Below are positions 49,781 through 60,939 of a stretch of 64,000 nt of DNA, in pieces. Each line of letters opens with the position of its first letter. The stretch's first letter is position 1. Made by a program: the position numbers and the translations under genes. Where the stretch lies: NCBI RefSeq assembly GCF_905220365.1, contig NC_061126.1, forward strand, positions 7,750,001 to 7,814,000, given 5' to 3'. This DNA comes from Vanessa cardui. Its lineage: Eukaryota; Arthropoda; Insecta; Lepidoptera; Nymphalidae. The notes under the pieces were generated by a model that saw only the letters and a program-made list of their open reading frames with translations, had not been told where the DNA came from and did not search any database.

Positions 49781-52700
49781 ATGACTTCTGTACAGTTATC
49801 ATATAACTATCTGTTGGATAATGGTAGTTATGTTGAAGAAGATGTTGTGGAGGAGTTTAACTCCTTACTTAGAGTAGTTCATGGGTATCAAAACCGAAGT
49901 GTTTATGAGATAACAACAGAGAGATTGCGCCAAAAAGCTCTCCCTGTTGATCCGAACTCAAATTTTCTACAGGTTTTATTTCGTCCTGATTCTGACGATT
50001 TTTCGAAAGTTGGGCATTGGGTTTGTGTCTATTATTCATCTCATACGCTCAAAGTTTATGATAGTTTGTATAAAAATCTTAGTGAAATACAGGCAGAGTA
50101 TTTGAGAAAATTGTTTCCTTACATTCTAGAAAATGAAATCATATTTCCTGTTGTACAAAAACAACCAAATTTGATTGATTGCGGCTTATACGCAATAGCA
50201 TTTAGTACTTCAATTGTGTTAGGCCTTGATCCATGTAATATTAAATTCAATGTCGAGTTTTTAAGAAGTCATACTTTAAACATTCTTTTAACACATAGGC
50301 TAACAGAATTTCCGTCTACAGTTATTAATCGTGGTGGACGTCCCCAAAACAAATACTGTGGCACTAAGTTAGAAAGAAAACGTATTGGTGAAAGAAACAA
50401 AAAAAGGCGCCAAAAAATCAATAAACTATCGAACTGTAGTCAAATAGAGGTTTTAGGGAAAACTGTTCTCTCGATTACTATTCCTGTTTCCTATGAAACA
50501 TTGGAAAATCCTAATTGTTCGTATGATCAGAACGCCCCTATAAATAGTAATTTCAGCCCAGTAAAAAGTACTTCGCTTATTGCTTGTAAAAGAAAATCGT
50601 CAAGGATATTAGAGAATAACCTCAAACGAGAAAGATTATCCAGATGTAGTGATGACACTAAAAATAGAAAAAAAGAGCGAGATAAAGAGTCGAAAAAACT
50701 GCAACGTTCAGTACCTCGTAGACGCAAGACGGAGCAAAAACGCAATACTGTTTCGCGTCGCATTTCACGTCAGGATCGTACTTACAGGGAACGCGAACGG
50801 GTACTTAACACTGCATCACACCATATTTTACGTCAGGATCCTGCATATAAAACGCTAGAACAGGAACGTGATACCATAGCGCATCGTTTATCACGTAAAA
50901 ATCCAGAATACGCTACTCGTGAAACCGAAATTCGAAATATACGAAATCAGAATATTGAAAATGATTGGGACAAAATTGAAAAACAATTCTTTGATTCTAT
51001 TTTACATGGCCACACAAGCATTTGTTCGTGCTGCGGAAGATTGTGGCATAGAAACTCCCTGAAGTCATTAAAAGTAAATCATCTGTCTTTTTTCCTAGAT
51101 GAAGTCATGAGAAACATAAAATTAAGTACATTTTCTGATAATAATAATTATATGTTTTGCTACACTTGTCATAATAATTTGAAAGCGGGAAAAATACCGA
51201 GATTAGCAATGAGTAATGGTTTACTGTTCCCTGATATTCCTGACGTTTTACAAAAACTTACACCACTTGAGGAGCGATTGGTTTCACCAAGACATATATT
51301 CCTTAAAATAGTAAGAAAAGGGCAGGGCCTTGGTTATCAACATGGATTAACAGGTGGAGTTGTTAACGTGCCTGTGGATGTAAATACTATGATTTCAGCG
51401 TTGCCTAGACATCCATCTGATAATCACATTATTACAATAGAATTAAAACGGAGAATGTGTTATAAGCATGGTCGAAAAGAGCGAATCCGGCCGGACGTAA
51501 TCAGAGAAGCTGCAAAGTATTTAGTGCAAACTGATTTGTTTAAGAAAATAGGTATCAAATATGATGAAGAGTGGATTTACGATGACCAATCCGATGACGA
51601 AAATTGTCTCGAAAAATGTACGTGTGATGTTTTGGCACAAGAAGAAAAAAATATTAACCCTGGAAATGTAGAAACTCTATTAGATAATGAAAAAGATGTT
51701 ACTATTACAATGGCGCCAGGAGAAGGTAATCAACCAAGGTCACTAATTTATGATGAATATATGGAAGAATTAGGCTTCATTAAAATACACGGAGGGGTTG
51801 AGCGGAAATTCAAAATAAATTTGAGTAATTCCGAAATTATGAAATCAGAGATAACAAGATTTGACCGGAGAGCCATGAGGGCTGACTATTTATTTACTTT
51901 GTTGAAAAAACAACAAATGTTACAGCTGCGAAATAATATTTTGACCTGCTTACGAAAAAAAGTAAATAATTCTGTACCTATTATAGTTTCCAATCTGCTG
52001 AAAGATGAGTATTTGAATAATCTTATACAGCATGATGACGGGTATAGAGTTTTGTGCGACGTGAGAAATTCACCAGCTCATTGGGAAAACGAAAAAAAAA
52101 AGGTACTCGCTATGGTTCGACAATTCGGAGTGCCAACCCTTTTTGTTACTGTGTCAGCTGCAGAGGCCAAATGGCCAGAACTTATAAAACAACTTAAAAA
52201 AACTGTTGATAAGGGAGAAGTTAGTCTTAAAGAGGCACGATCTATCTCTTATGAGGAAAAGGCACGTCTTATTCAATCAGACCCATTTATTTGTGTCACA
52301 TTTTTTGAAACAAGGCTTAAAGAATTGATGAAGACATGGTTAGTTCCATCAGGACCATTTGGGGACAATAAGATTAGCCATCAGTACCATAGGATAGAAT
52401 TTCAACATCGTGGATCGCCACATGCACACATAATGTTGTGGATAGAAGGTGCACCAATATATACTCCCGAAGACGAAACTTCTATTGAAAATATCATAAA
52501 ATTTGTTGATATGATCGTATCTTGTGACAGTAATGAAATAAGTAACGATCTTGTAGCAATACAAACACACAAACACACTCACACATGTCACCCAAAACCA
52601 GACCGACCATGCAGATTCGGAATACCTTTCTTTCCAATGGACAAAACAAGATTGTTGACTGAATTGTATAAAGACGATCCTTCCACAGCAAAATGGAAAA

Positions 52701-55700
52701 AAAATTCTAAAAAGTTAAAAGAAGACCTATCTAATGTTTCTAATGATATCACATTTGATGATTACTTGAAATCCACTGGATTAACTATATCCGAATATAT
52801 TTTAGCCGTAAGAGCTACACTCAAACGACCAAAAATATTTTTGAAAAGAAAACCCAAAGATATCTTGTTAAATCCGTTTTGCAAAAAAATATTAGAACTA
52901 CAGCAGGCGAATATGGATTGCCAGTTTATATTAGATCCTTTTGCATGTTCAGTTTATATTGTAGACTACATTAATAAAACTGACAGAGGTATGTCCAACT
53001 TACTTAGAGCTGCTGTAGAGGAAGCTAAAAATGGTAATGCAAATATAAAAGAATCTCTACGTGCGATATCTAAAGTGTTTCTCAATTCATCAGAAATTTC
53101 TGCGCAAGAAGCTATTTACTGCCTCGCAGGATTGCCTTTGTCTCGTGCCAGCGAAGCTGATATTTATATTAATACGGGTCATCCAAACGAACGAGTAGGT
53201 ATTCTAAAGCCGATGGAAACATTGAAGTCATTGAATGCTTCCTCTACTGATATATTTCAAAAAAATTTGTTAGACCATTACATCAATCGACCACAGGATG
53301 ATTATTTCGAAAGAATGAGCTTGGCATATTTTGCTGCCTATTATACCTATTCAACTAAGCTATCAAAATCGTACGAGAATGAAAATATGGAAGAAAATAC
53401 CGAAGATAGAACAACTGGTAGCTGGATACAATTATTAAATAATGACGGCTACATACGAAGAAGATTAAAGCCTAAAATAATACGTTTTCGACGATATAAT
53501 CGTGAGCAGGACCCAGATAACTTTTATAGAGAGCAGATTATGTTATATGTACCTTGGAGGAATGAAGAGTCAGAGCTTGTAAATGACGAATTAAATTTAG
53601 AAGAAATTTTCCTCAATAAATGTAATATGATAAAATCAGAAAGTATACAGTTCAATTCCTTAGGAGGGCCAGAAGAATTTGAAGCGTTATTAGCAGCGGT
53701 TCGAAATGCAGAAAATGATGATGAAGAAAATGATAACAATCGAGCTGAAGCAAGAGCCTGTGCTCTAGGTGAATATGAATTGGAGACCCAAGAAATTGAT
53801 CCCGACCATTGTTTGCAATTACAAGGGGAACAAGGCAATGACTTGATATGTAGAGTAATTGCTCAACCATTATTAATGAACGAAGATCATGTGCTCGCAT
53901 TACTAAGAATGTTGAATAGTGACCAAAGAAATTTTGTTTTGCACCTAGGAAATCTGTTCACGCAACAATTAGAGCTCCCATTTTATTATTTTGTCAGCGG
54001 CGGTGCTGGAGTTGGTAAAAGCTTGCTGATAAAGGCCCTTTATCAATATTTAATGTTAATCTTTAATCGTGAGCCTGGAACTAACCCAGATGAAATAAAA
54101 ATATTACTTTGCGCCTTTACTGGCAAAGCCGCGTTTGGTATTGGAGGACAAACTGTTCACAACGCATTCTGTTTGCCAATTTCACAGTGTGGTAGTACTA
54201 TGCCGTCTTTGTCGGCAGGCACGGCTAACACATTAGCTAGTAAGCTATGTAAAGTTAAATTAATAATTTTAGACGAAATATCTATGTTGGGAAGTAGGAC
54301 TTTCAATCAGATTAATCGCAGATTACAGCAAATTTTTCATACAGACGTCCCGTTTGCTGGTAAATCTATTATTTCTGTAGGAGATTTTAATCAATTGCCG
54401 CCAGTTGGAGACAACTGGATTTTTCAGCCTAATACAGGACGTAATCCGATGGCAGTTCTAGCTGGTGCACCATTGTGGGAACCATTTCGGCTGTTTCCGA
54501 TGACTAAAATAATGCGTCAGAGGGATGATCTCAATTTTGCTATTGCTTTGAATAACATGGCTACTGGTAATATGAATCACATTGATATTCAACTTATCAA
54601 GTCGCGGTGTTTCAAAATGAGCAGCTTACCTGCTGATGCTGATGGTGCTATACATTTATTTGCAAGTAACAAAGAAGTGGACAATTACAACAAACAAAAA
54701 TTATCACTAATGAATACTGAAGGTTGTTCTGTCAAGGCTATAGACATAGTTTCCGGTTCACCCAATCCGATAGCAAAAAAAAAAGCATTACAATCAGTGA
54801 ACGCATTACCAACAATGAAGACATACGGCTTGCCTAAGATACTGTATGTGAAAATAAGTGCCCGATATATGATAACAGTAAATCTAGATACATCTGATGG
54901 ACTAGTTAATGGCACTACAGGATTACTGAAAGCTATAGAATATGGTCGCCATATCACTACTAATGAAAGAAGACCTTTGCGATTGTGGTTACAGTTTGAT
55001 AACAATGTCGGTATTGCGACAAGGAATAAATTTGAGGTTCATACCCGGAATCACCATGCATATATAGAATCTCAGTGGACACCGCTAGAAACTTCTACGT
55101 ATACAGTGAAACAATGGAAGTCATCGAACCTCAAGGTACATCGGTCTCAATTTCCAGTAGTACCAGCTGAGGGAATGACGATTCATAAATCTCAAGGCTG
55201 CACTATGGAAAAAATAGTTGTTCATTTGAGTAGAAATGTGAAGCGATCAATGTTATATGTAGCCTGTTCTCGAGCTACTTCAGCTAGTGGCCTTTATTTG
55301 GTTACATCAGATGGTAATTTCAATCCCCCAGCAAAGGTATCAGAAAAAAGTGCAGTTCATTTGGAAATGATGAGACTGTTAGAAAATAAATTGATACCCC
55401 AGTTCGAAGTTTTACAGTCACCAGGAGATGAAATTCAAATAATCTTTCATAATGTACAATCATTGCGTAAACATTTACTAGATGTAAAAGCTGATTGTAT
55501 AATTCATTCATCTCATATTACATTATTCGTAGAAACTTGGGGCTCTCGAAGCGACAATTTTGAGTTGGAAGGTTTTGAGCAAGTGTGCAGAATAGACGGT
55601 CCCAATGTATTGAATGCAAATCCCGGAAGGGGTGCAATAGCATATATAAATTGTAATTACGTCAATGAATTAGATGACGGTTCCAATAAAGGTTTATTTA

Positions 55701-56071
55701 TAGATAGTCCAGGAGGTGGACACTGTGAATGTCTTCAATTCAAAGCATTTGGTGTTCAATTTTTAACCGTATATAAATCACCAAGATGTCTTCCGAAAAT
55801 TGCAGTCGAATGTATTAAAAAGGCTATTAGTGCAAACGAAAAGATTATTATTGCCGGTGACTTTAATATTGATTTTAAGGACAAATCAAAAAATGAAATA
55901 TCAGAATACCTTCTGTCACTCGGTCTTACTCCGCGTATTCAAGAATATACAACAAGACAAAATTCAACAATAGATAATATATTTAGTAATATCCCTCTCC
56001 AATCAGGGACCATTCATACTTTTTTTAGTTACCACAAACAAATTTGGGTCAGATTTAAAAAAAACATATAG
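49781..56071 (+). CDS. Helentron RepHel polyprotein: C48-like peptidase, HUH Rep, Pif1 helicase, endonuclease
   Basis: Rolling-circle transposase, 2096 aa, uninterrupted; ATG at 49781 used. Order: (1) Ulp1/C48-like cysteine peptidase, residues about 1-180, with GHWVCVYY His79, Asp94, Gln128 and Cys134 in QPNLIDCGLYAIA. (2) Basic linker with RQDRTYRER-type repeats. (3) CSCC...CYTC zinc-knuckle and a DUF6570-like region, about 410-600. (4) Helitron-like Rep nuclease, about 690-1070, with the HUH pair His881/His883 (RGSPHAHIMLW) and two tyrosines 1059 and 1063 (YIVDYINK). (5) Pif1 helicase, about 1385-1860: Walker A GGAGVGKS from 1407, Walker B LDEISM (Asp1498), GDFNQLPPVGD, and VACSRA. (6) EEP nuclease, about 1885-2096: Asn1891, Glu1918, GDFN (Asp2027, Asn2029), TIDN (Asp2065), and SYH (His2085) in place of the usual SDH. 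Confidence 0.93.
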   Translation: MTSVQLSYNYLLDNGSYVEEDVVEEFNSLLRVVHGYQNRSVYEITTERLRQKALPVDPNSNFLQVLFRPDSDDFSKVGHWVCVYYSSHTLKVYDSLYKNLSEIQAEYLRKLFPYILENEIIFPVVQKQPNLIDCGLYAIAFSTSIVLGLDPCNIKFNVEFLRSHTLNILLTHRLTEFPSTVINRGGRPQNKYCGTKLERKRIGERNKKRRQKINKLSNCSQIEVLGKTVLSITIPVSYETLENPNCSYDQNAPINSNFSPVKSTSLIACKRKSSRILENNLKRERLSRCSDDTKNRKKERDKESKKLQRSVPRRRKTEQKRNTVSRRISRQDRTYRERERVLNTASHHILRQDPAYKTLEQERDTIAHRLSRKNPEYATRETEIRNIRNQNIENDWDKIEKQFFDSILHGHTSICSCCGRLWHRNSLKSLKVNHLSFFLDEVMRNIKLSTFSDNNNYMFCYTCHNNLKAGKIPRLAMSNGLLFPDIPDVLQKLTPLEERLVSPRHIFLKIVRKGQGLGYQHGLTGGVVNVPVDVNTMISALPRHPSDNHIITIELKRRMCYKHGRKERIRPDVIREAAKYLVQTDLFKKIGIKYDEEWIYDDQSDDENCLEKCTCDVLAQEEKNINPGNVETLLDNEKDVTITMAPGEGNQPRSLIYDEYMEELGFIKIHGGVERKFKINLSNSEIMKSEITRFDRRAMRADYLFTLLKKQQMLQLRNNILTCLRKKVNNSVPIIVSNLLKDEYLNNLIQHDDGYRVLCDVRNSPAHWENEKKKVLAMVRQFGVPTLFVTVSAAEAKWPELIKQLKKTVDKGEVSLKEARSISYEEKARLIQSDPFICVTFFETRLKELMKTWLVPSGPFGDNKISHQYHRIEFQHRGSPHAHIMLWIEGAPIYTPEDETSIENIIKFVDMIVSCDSNEISNDLVAIQTHKHTHTCHPKPDRPCRFGIPFFPMDKTRLLTELYKDDPSTAKWKKNSKKLKEDLSNVSNDITFDDYLKSTGLTISEYILAVRATLKRPKIFLKRKPKDILLNPFCKKILELQQANMDCQFILDPFACSVYIVDYINKTDRGMSNLLRAAVEEAKNGNANIKESLRAISKVFLNSSEISAQEAIYCLAGLPLSRASEADIYINTGHPNERVGILKPMETLKSLNASSTDIFQKNLLDHYINRPQDDYFERMSLAYFAAYYTYSTKLSKSYENENMEENTEDRTTGSWIQLLNNDGYIRRRLKPKIIRFRRYNREQDPDNFYREQIMLYVPWRNEESELVNDELNLEEIFLNKCNMIKSESIQFNSLGGPEEFEALLAAVRNAENDDEENDNNRAEARACALGEYELETQEIDPDHCLQLQGEQGNDLICRVIAQPLLMNEDHVLALLRMLNSDQRNFVLHLGNLFTQQLELPFYYFVSGGAGVGKSLLIKALYQYLMLIFNREPGTNPDEIKILLCAFTGKAAFGIGGQTVHNAFCLPISQCGSTMPSLSAGTANTLASKLCKVKLIILDEISMLGSRTFNQINRRLQQIFHTDVPFAGKSIISVGDFNQLPPVGDNWIFQPNTGRNPMAVLAGAPLWEPFRLFPMTKIMRQRDDLNFAIALNNMATGNMNHIDIQLIKSRCFKMSSLPADADGAIHLFASNKEVDNYNKQKLSLMNTEGCSVKAIDIVSGSPNPIAKKKALQSVNALPTMKTYGLPKILYVKISARYMITVNLDTSDGLVNGTTGLLKAIEYGRHITTNERRPLRLWLQFDNNVGIATRNKFEVHTRNHHAYIESQWTPLETSTYTVKQWKSSNLKVHRSQFPVVPAEGMTIHKSQGCTMEKIVVHLSRNVKRSMLYVACSRATSASGLYLVTSDGNFNPPAKVSEKSAVHLEMMRLLENKLIPQFEVLQSPGDEIQIIFHNVQSLRKHLLDVKADCIIHSSHITLFVETWGSRSDNFELEGFEQVCRIDGPNVLNANPGRGAIAYINCNYVNELDDGSNKGLFIDSPGGGHCECLQFKAFGVQFLTVYKSPRCLPKIAVECIKKAISANEKIIIAGDFNIDFKDKSKNEISEYLLSLGLTPRIQEYTTRQNSTIDNIFSNIPLQSGTIHTFFSYHKQIWVRFKKNI

Positions 56072-56078
56072 GTAACAT

Positions 56079-56131
56079 CGTACGGAACCCTCTTCACGCG
56101 AGTTCAACTCGCACTTGCCCCCTTTTTTTTT
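56079..56131 (+). repeat. Helentron 3' terminus: inverted repeat, hairpin, T-run
   Basis: CGTACGGAACCC, then TCTTCAC, a perfect 7-bp stem with a one-base loop (56098-56112), ACTTGCCCCC and nine T. It begins seven bases after the stop codon, so the gene runs almost to the element's end. Confidence 0.85.
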
Positions 56132-59129
56132 GTCAGTTTTAGATGTATTTATACGTATATACTACAATAAATTGAAATCAATTCATATATAAGAATTGTA
56201 GACAGTATACCTATTAGCACCGTGCGTCCAAACGGAAAATCTATCTGCTTGAACTTATAACAAATATATCAATTATTATTATTTGAGTATTAATAATAGG
56301 ACAAATTGTATTGGATATTTAGCTACTACTACTTTTGAAATAAATGTTCCTTTACAAAACATGAATTTTGTAAATGGTAAAAGCACATACCAAATGATAA
56401 TAAACAATAAGGAATCTGAAACCAAACAATGATATAAAACATTGTAAGTCGAATAGATAAGATGTTCACAGATAATAAAGCTGGCAGGAAACGCGGGTCG
56501 AAATGAATAAACAAAGTTAGCGTCCGACCCGACTAATGGGAACGCATCCCATGCATCGAGCGCCAAATTTTAATGCAAACCGTTTTATATTCGTTCGAAT
56601 GCGCGCAAATCCGAATTGATCGTAATTCGATTTGGTGCGAGAGATAATTGCAACTGCCACTGGCGCTGATTGGGCGATGTAACAGTGAAAAAAACGTGGC
56701 ACGCGAGTCGTCCGACAATTATACGCACGCTTTGTTTGCTCATCGCAGTCCTCGTTGATGATGTTTGCCCGCTTTTATGTTTTTGGTATTCCGACGAACT
56801 GTACGTTGCCAGCTTATTAGCGAGACCTTACTCTACGCATTTTGTACAACCTCTAATGATTTTTTTTAATATAAATTTTCATGGCGTAGCTTTTTCTTAG
56901 AAATGTTCGTATTATTAATAATTCCTTAATGAATTAGAGTAAATCTATGTTCAAAAACACATTAAATATAATGTTTTTTACTGCATGAAAGTAAACAAAA
57001 AATACCTTCGCCAATAGATGTTGACGTTGTAATAAAATAAATAAACCACATTTATATTTAAGACCGTTGGACTATAACTACACTGGTTCTTTACCATTTA
57101 ACGTAGAACATATACTTGAAAACTATGTTGAATAACTGATGAGAGGGGATTTGCTCAAAGCCTTCCCATCAATAATAATTAGATCGTATTACGCTGAATA
57201 TTTTAACCCAGTTTGTAATATAACAGTATATAATTTCTTTGAAATAATATGTATTCAATTATGTGACAGAGTTACTGTACACATAATGTAGTTTTCTCTT
57301 TTAAATATTACTAAAAATTTTCATAGATCACGTTTCAGTTATAATATGTAAACTGGAAAAATTCATTTCAAACATAAAGCTCTGTTAGTCACTACAGTTA
57401 TATATTACGTTTGTTTCTTATATGTTTATATATATCATTACAATTCTAATATATCAAAATATTCTTGTTCTTGGAGGATATGGTTTTAAATTAATGGGTA
57501 TTCTTAAATGAAAATATGTGTTTCTGTTTTAGTGATATTTCAATGATATATAATATTTCAATTATATAAATGCAAAAATATATTGTATAGCATTAATCCA
57601 TTTGTACATTTTTCACATTATTTTACACCATTTGACGAATGATTCATGTAGTATTACATATAAACGGTTGATAAAATTATACTTGGAATTTTCGTCATAG
57701 GGATACTGTGTCCAAACTTTTTCTTCGTAAAGAAAAAGTAACAATACGTTACAATTTTATTTTAATAATTTAGCGTTAATACATTCAACGCCTACGTACA
57801 TTTGCGTAAATTTGCCTTGGCACTGATAATGGACGACGTTAATGAACTTTAGTTCTCGAAACAATTCGAATGTTTTATTAGTTTCAGCAATTCGTCACTA
57901 TGTTCAAACTTGGCCGTGTCGTGATATTTTTCATCATATATTTCTGTGATCATCATAATGCTACACACGTGGATGATATTCTCCCGGACGCCCACACTAA
58001 CGTCACAAATAATTACACGAATCTAAATATGGCCAAAGTATAACACGTCCAATTAATGTTGTTATTAGTGTTACAAAATGCTTATATTAATATCAAAGCT
58101 GCATTCTTGGAAAATTCATAACGTTAATTTGTTTATATTCTATTGGAAATATTATTTTTATTATTAAATACTTCCTAATTATAAATCATTGAATTTGATT
58201 CTCACAGAAATAGTTTTCGATTCCAAGAGTTGAATAAATTATTACTTTCCGAATTTATATTTGATTGTAATATATCAAATGTTTTGACATAAAGAAACAT
58301 CCATACTGTCAGAAATAGGTATTCAGTGATGTCAGGTCTTTATTTATTGCTACTTAGTATTAGCAGTGCTTTAGAATAAGACCGTTATGATTAAATTAAT
58401 ATTCAAATTATATTTAACATCTTTTATTGATCAATACAAAGGTAATTCCAAAATTATTCTACTAATAAATTAGATATCAACTAAAATACTACCATCGTTA
58501 CCATTTGAATAACCATAATTTAATCAGAAACATAAAATTGTCAAATGATATAAAAATTGCACAGTCAATACTTATTTACTTCCATACATAAATATTAATA
58601 AATTTAATTGTTCATTATTGGATTGGTTTATTAATCTTTTTTCTTCATGATCCATATTTTGAACAAATGGGTGATGATAGCTTTACATTTTAATTTATGA
58701 AAGACCATTCGTAATTATGTAATTATAGTTTCATACTAGAATAAAGTGTAGTTGTTTGATTAATGTTAATTTGTAAGCTAAAGCTATTTTGACTACAATT
58801 ATTAAATTTTGTGCAAAGTTATTGCTTCATAAATTTATACTCCACTTATATTTAAACGACCAAGACATATAGGAAGCATGACATTGGAATTAAAGATTTA
58901 GTACTTGCGCAAAGGCCGTGACTTGTCGTATGTCAAATCAGCGCACAACTGCATCAGAACTGGAAATAGGGTCGACGAAACGCTATGTACCATAACGACC
59001 TGATATCAATTATATTAAAACCTATAATATACTGGAATAATTAAACGTGTTGAGTAATATGTACTCAGAATGTATAATCTTACAAAAAGGTAATTTTAAT
59101 TTCTGAGATTTATTTGATGAATTGTATTT

Positions 59130-59345
59130 TTTTTTTTGTTTTTATGGTAAGTGGTAACCATCACCCATAGATTATGAAGCTGTCCATGTCCTTTGTGCCT
59201 GTAGTTACACTGGCTCAATCACCCTTCAAACCGGAACACAACAATACTGAGTACTGTTATTTGGCGGTAGAATAACTGATGAGTAGGTGTTACCTACCGG
59301 GAGTGGTACCTAGACGGGCTTGCACAAAGCCCTACCACCAAGTAA
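59130..59345 (+). repeat. SINE family A copy with internal deletions
   Basis: TGGTAAGTGGTAACCATCAC, then TGTGCCTGTAGTTACACTGG, TTTGGCGGTAGAATAACTGA and a GCCCTACCACCAAGTAAA end. The middle block between the ACAATGACGC and ATGTCCCTTG segments of other copies is missing, and so is the 5' head. Confidence 0.78.
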
Positions 59346-60138
59346 ATGTGTATAGTTTGCGTAATAAAATATTTTGTAGTTGACATGTATAAAAGATGAT
59401 TTTCATGAATTATGACACCCCTGCCTAGAACATACGGTCTATTCGTTATGTCGTAACGGAGCTGACACGTCCACCTTTGCACCTTCCTCATGACTGTCAT
59501 GACAGATCGGTTCTCGTGTCCGCTCCACTGCAATCCGCTTGTAGATGAATGCATTAGCGACCTTTGGCGAAGATATGTCATTAAAATAAATCATAATGAT
59601 CCAAACATTCATTAGTCGACAAAAATTTATGCTTGTTTTCGTTGTTAAAATTTTACACACGCTGTTTAGAAATATATATACTATACCACTTTATACGTCA
59701 CTTCTTTAGCGTTGGTAATCCAAAATCCAAACCACTAGCTTACACATAATTTATGGTGTGAATGGCGTGTGTTTCACTTTTGTTTCACAGTAAAAGGTGG
59801 TGTACCCAAACCAGGAACAGCTACTTATCCGTACGAAAGGTGCGCAAACGTATCTGATTTATGAATAATTTTATTGATTTCGATTTCTCACTTTTTCTGC
59901 GTACTGAAATCAACATTTAAATAACTATAATTGAGTAGAAGTTAACACATAATGATAATAAAGATAAATAAAGATTTAGACAAAAAATAATTGTTAAATT
60001 ACAACTTCCCTTTATGTCTTTTTATTTTATAATTTATTATTTCGATAATATTCTATATAAAATTTCGTCAAAAAATGACTAATTACGAGGAATAAATGAC
60101 AAATAAATAAAGCTAAATCAGTATAATTTTCTTTATAC

Positions 60139-60392
60139 TTGGTGGTAAGGTTTCTGCAAGTACAGAATTAGGTACCATCGCATATTCTGCCTCGAAAAAG
60201 CAATTATCTAAGTGTTGTTGTGTTCTAGTTCGAATCATCAGCAGTCATTGTAATAACAATCACCAGAGAATATAAATATTAGTTCCCGAGGTTGACAGCG
60301 CATTGGCGATGTAAGTCATGGTTAATGTTTTTTACCGCGCCACTGTCCATGAGATGTGGTGACCACTTCATCATAGGTTGACGCATTTGCCC
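60139..60392 (-). repeat. Diverged SINE family A copy
   Basis: On the minus strand: CGGGCAAATGCGTCAACCTA, TGGTCACCACATCTCATGG, CATCGCCAATGCGCTGTCAA, then TTACCACCAAGT at the end. The order is the same as in the well-preserved copies. Confidence 0.65.
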
Positions 60393-60939
60393 GTTGCGTT
60401 CATAAATTATAAAAATAATTTGATATTATGAAAATAATAGTAGTATCCATGAGCCATTCCTTCACATATACCAACAAAATGAAGACCTTGTTGCTTTACC
60501 AGACTTATAATATAAGTTTATAAAAGTTATGTTTAAAATAATGGACTTGATCGTGAATAGACTCTAATGTGGACAGCAATAATAAAATTTAGTATATTTC
60601 ATTAAACTCAATTCATGCCATATACGAAAAAGATCAAGAAAATCAAAGTGTTATGATTTGCGATTTTTGTCAAATGATAACTTTCAGATTAAGTTTCTTT
60701 GTTCGTGGTCAAATTCTCAGTCCCTTTAAATAAAATTAAGACATGCTTTTCATTTATGATGCCTATTCGTATTAATAAGTATATTACAAGTAGAGGATTG
60801 TACTTATAAACATAAAAATATTTAAAACCGATATTTAATACAACACAACAGCATTCTTATAATATTTTTAATGAATAATATCAAAATATTATACAAAAGA
60901 TTCCTTAAAAGTAATTCTGTTAGAATCTAAGAGAAAATC

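Larger units (their letters stand above)
47641..56131 (+). mobile_element. Complete autonomous Helentron (Helitron2-type) transposon, about 8.5 kb
   Basis: The left end begins TTTTTAGGGTTCCGTACG; the right end carries CGTACGGAACCC. GGGTTCCGTACG (47647-47658) and CGTACGGAACCC (56079-56090) form a perfect 12-bp inverted repeat. The left end also folds on itself: GGGTTCCGT pairs with ACGGAACCC at 47672-47680. The right end has a 7-bp hairpin GCGAGTT-C-AACTCGC (56098-56112), a CACTTGCCCCC tract and a T-run ending at 56131. Inverted subterminal repeats, a 3' hairpin and a T-rich terminus at a T/T target fit Helentrons rather than canonical TC...CTRR Helitrons. The single large gene inside fills most of the element. 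A 2.1-kb AT-rich leader precedes it, with tandem TATACATATATACC-like units near 49025-49105. Confidence 0.88.
56132..60935. other. Non-coding DNA to the right of the Helentron
   Basis: No gene recognised. A motif-rich island lies at 56510-56780 (TAATTGCAACTG, ATTTTAATGCAAA, TGATTGGGCGATG). A diverged SINE family A piece is at about 57070-57185. The rest is AT-rich apart from the SINEs listed separately. Confidence 0.45.

Noticed and set aside
53524..53838. Minus-strand open frame of 104 codons inside the Helentron gene
   Set aside because: Antisense shadow of the RepHel coding frame, with Ser/Phe-rich text reflecting Glu/Asn codons on the other strand.
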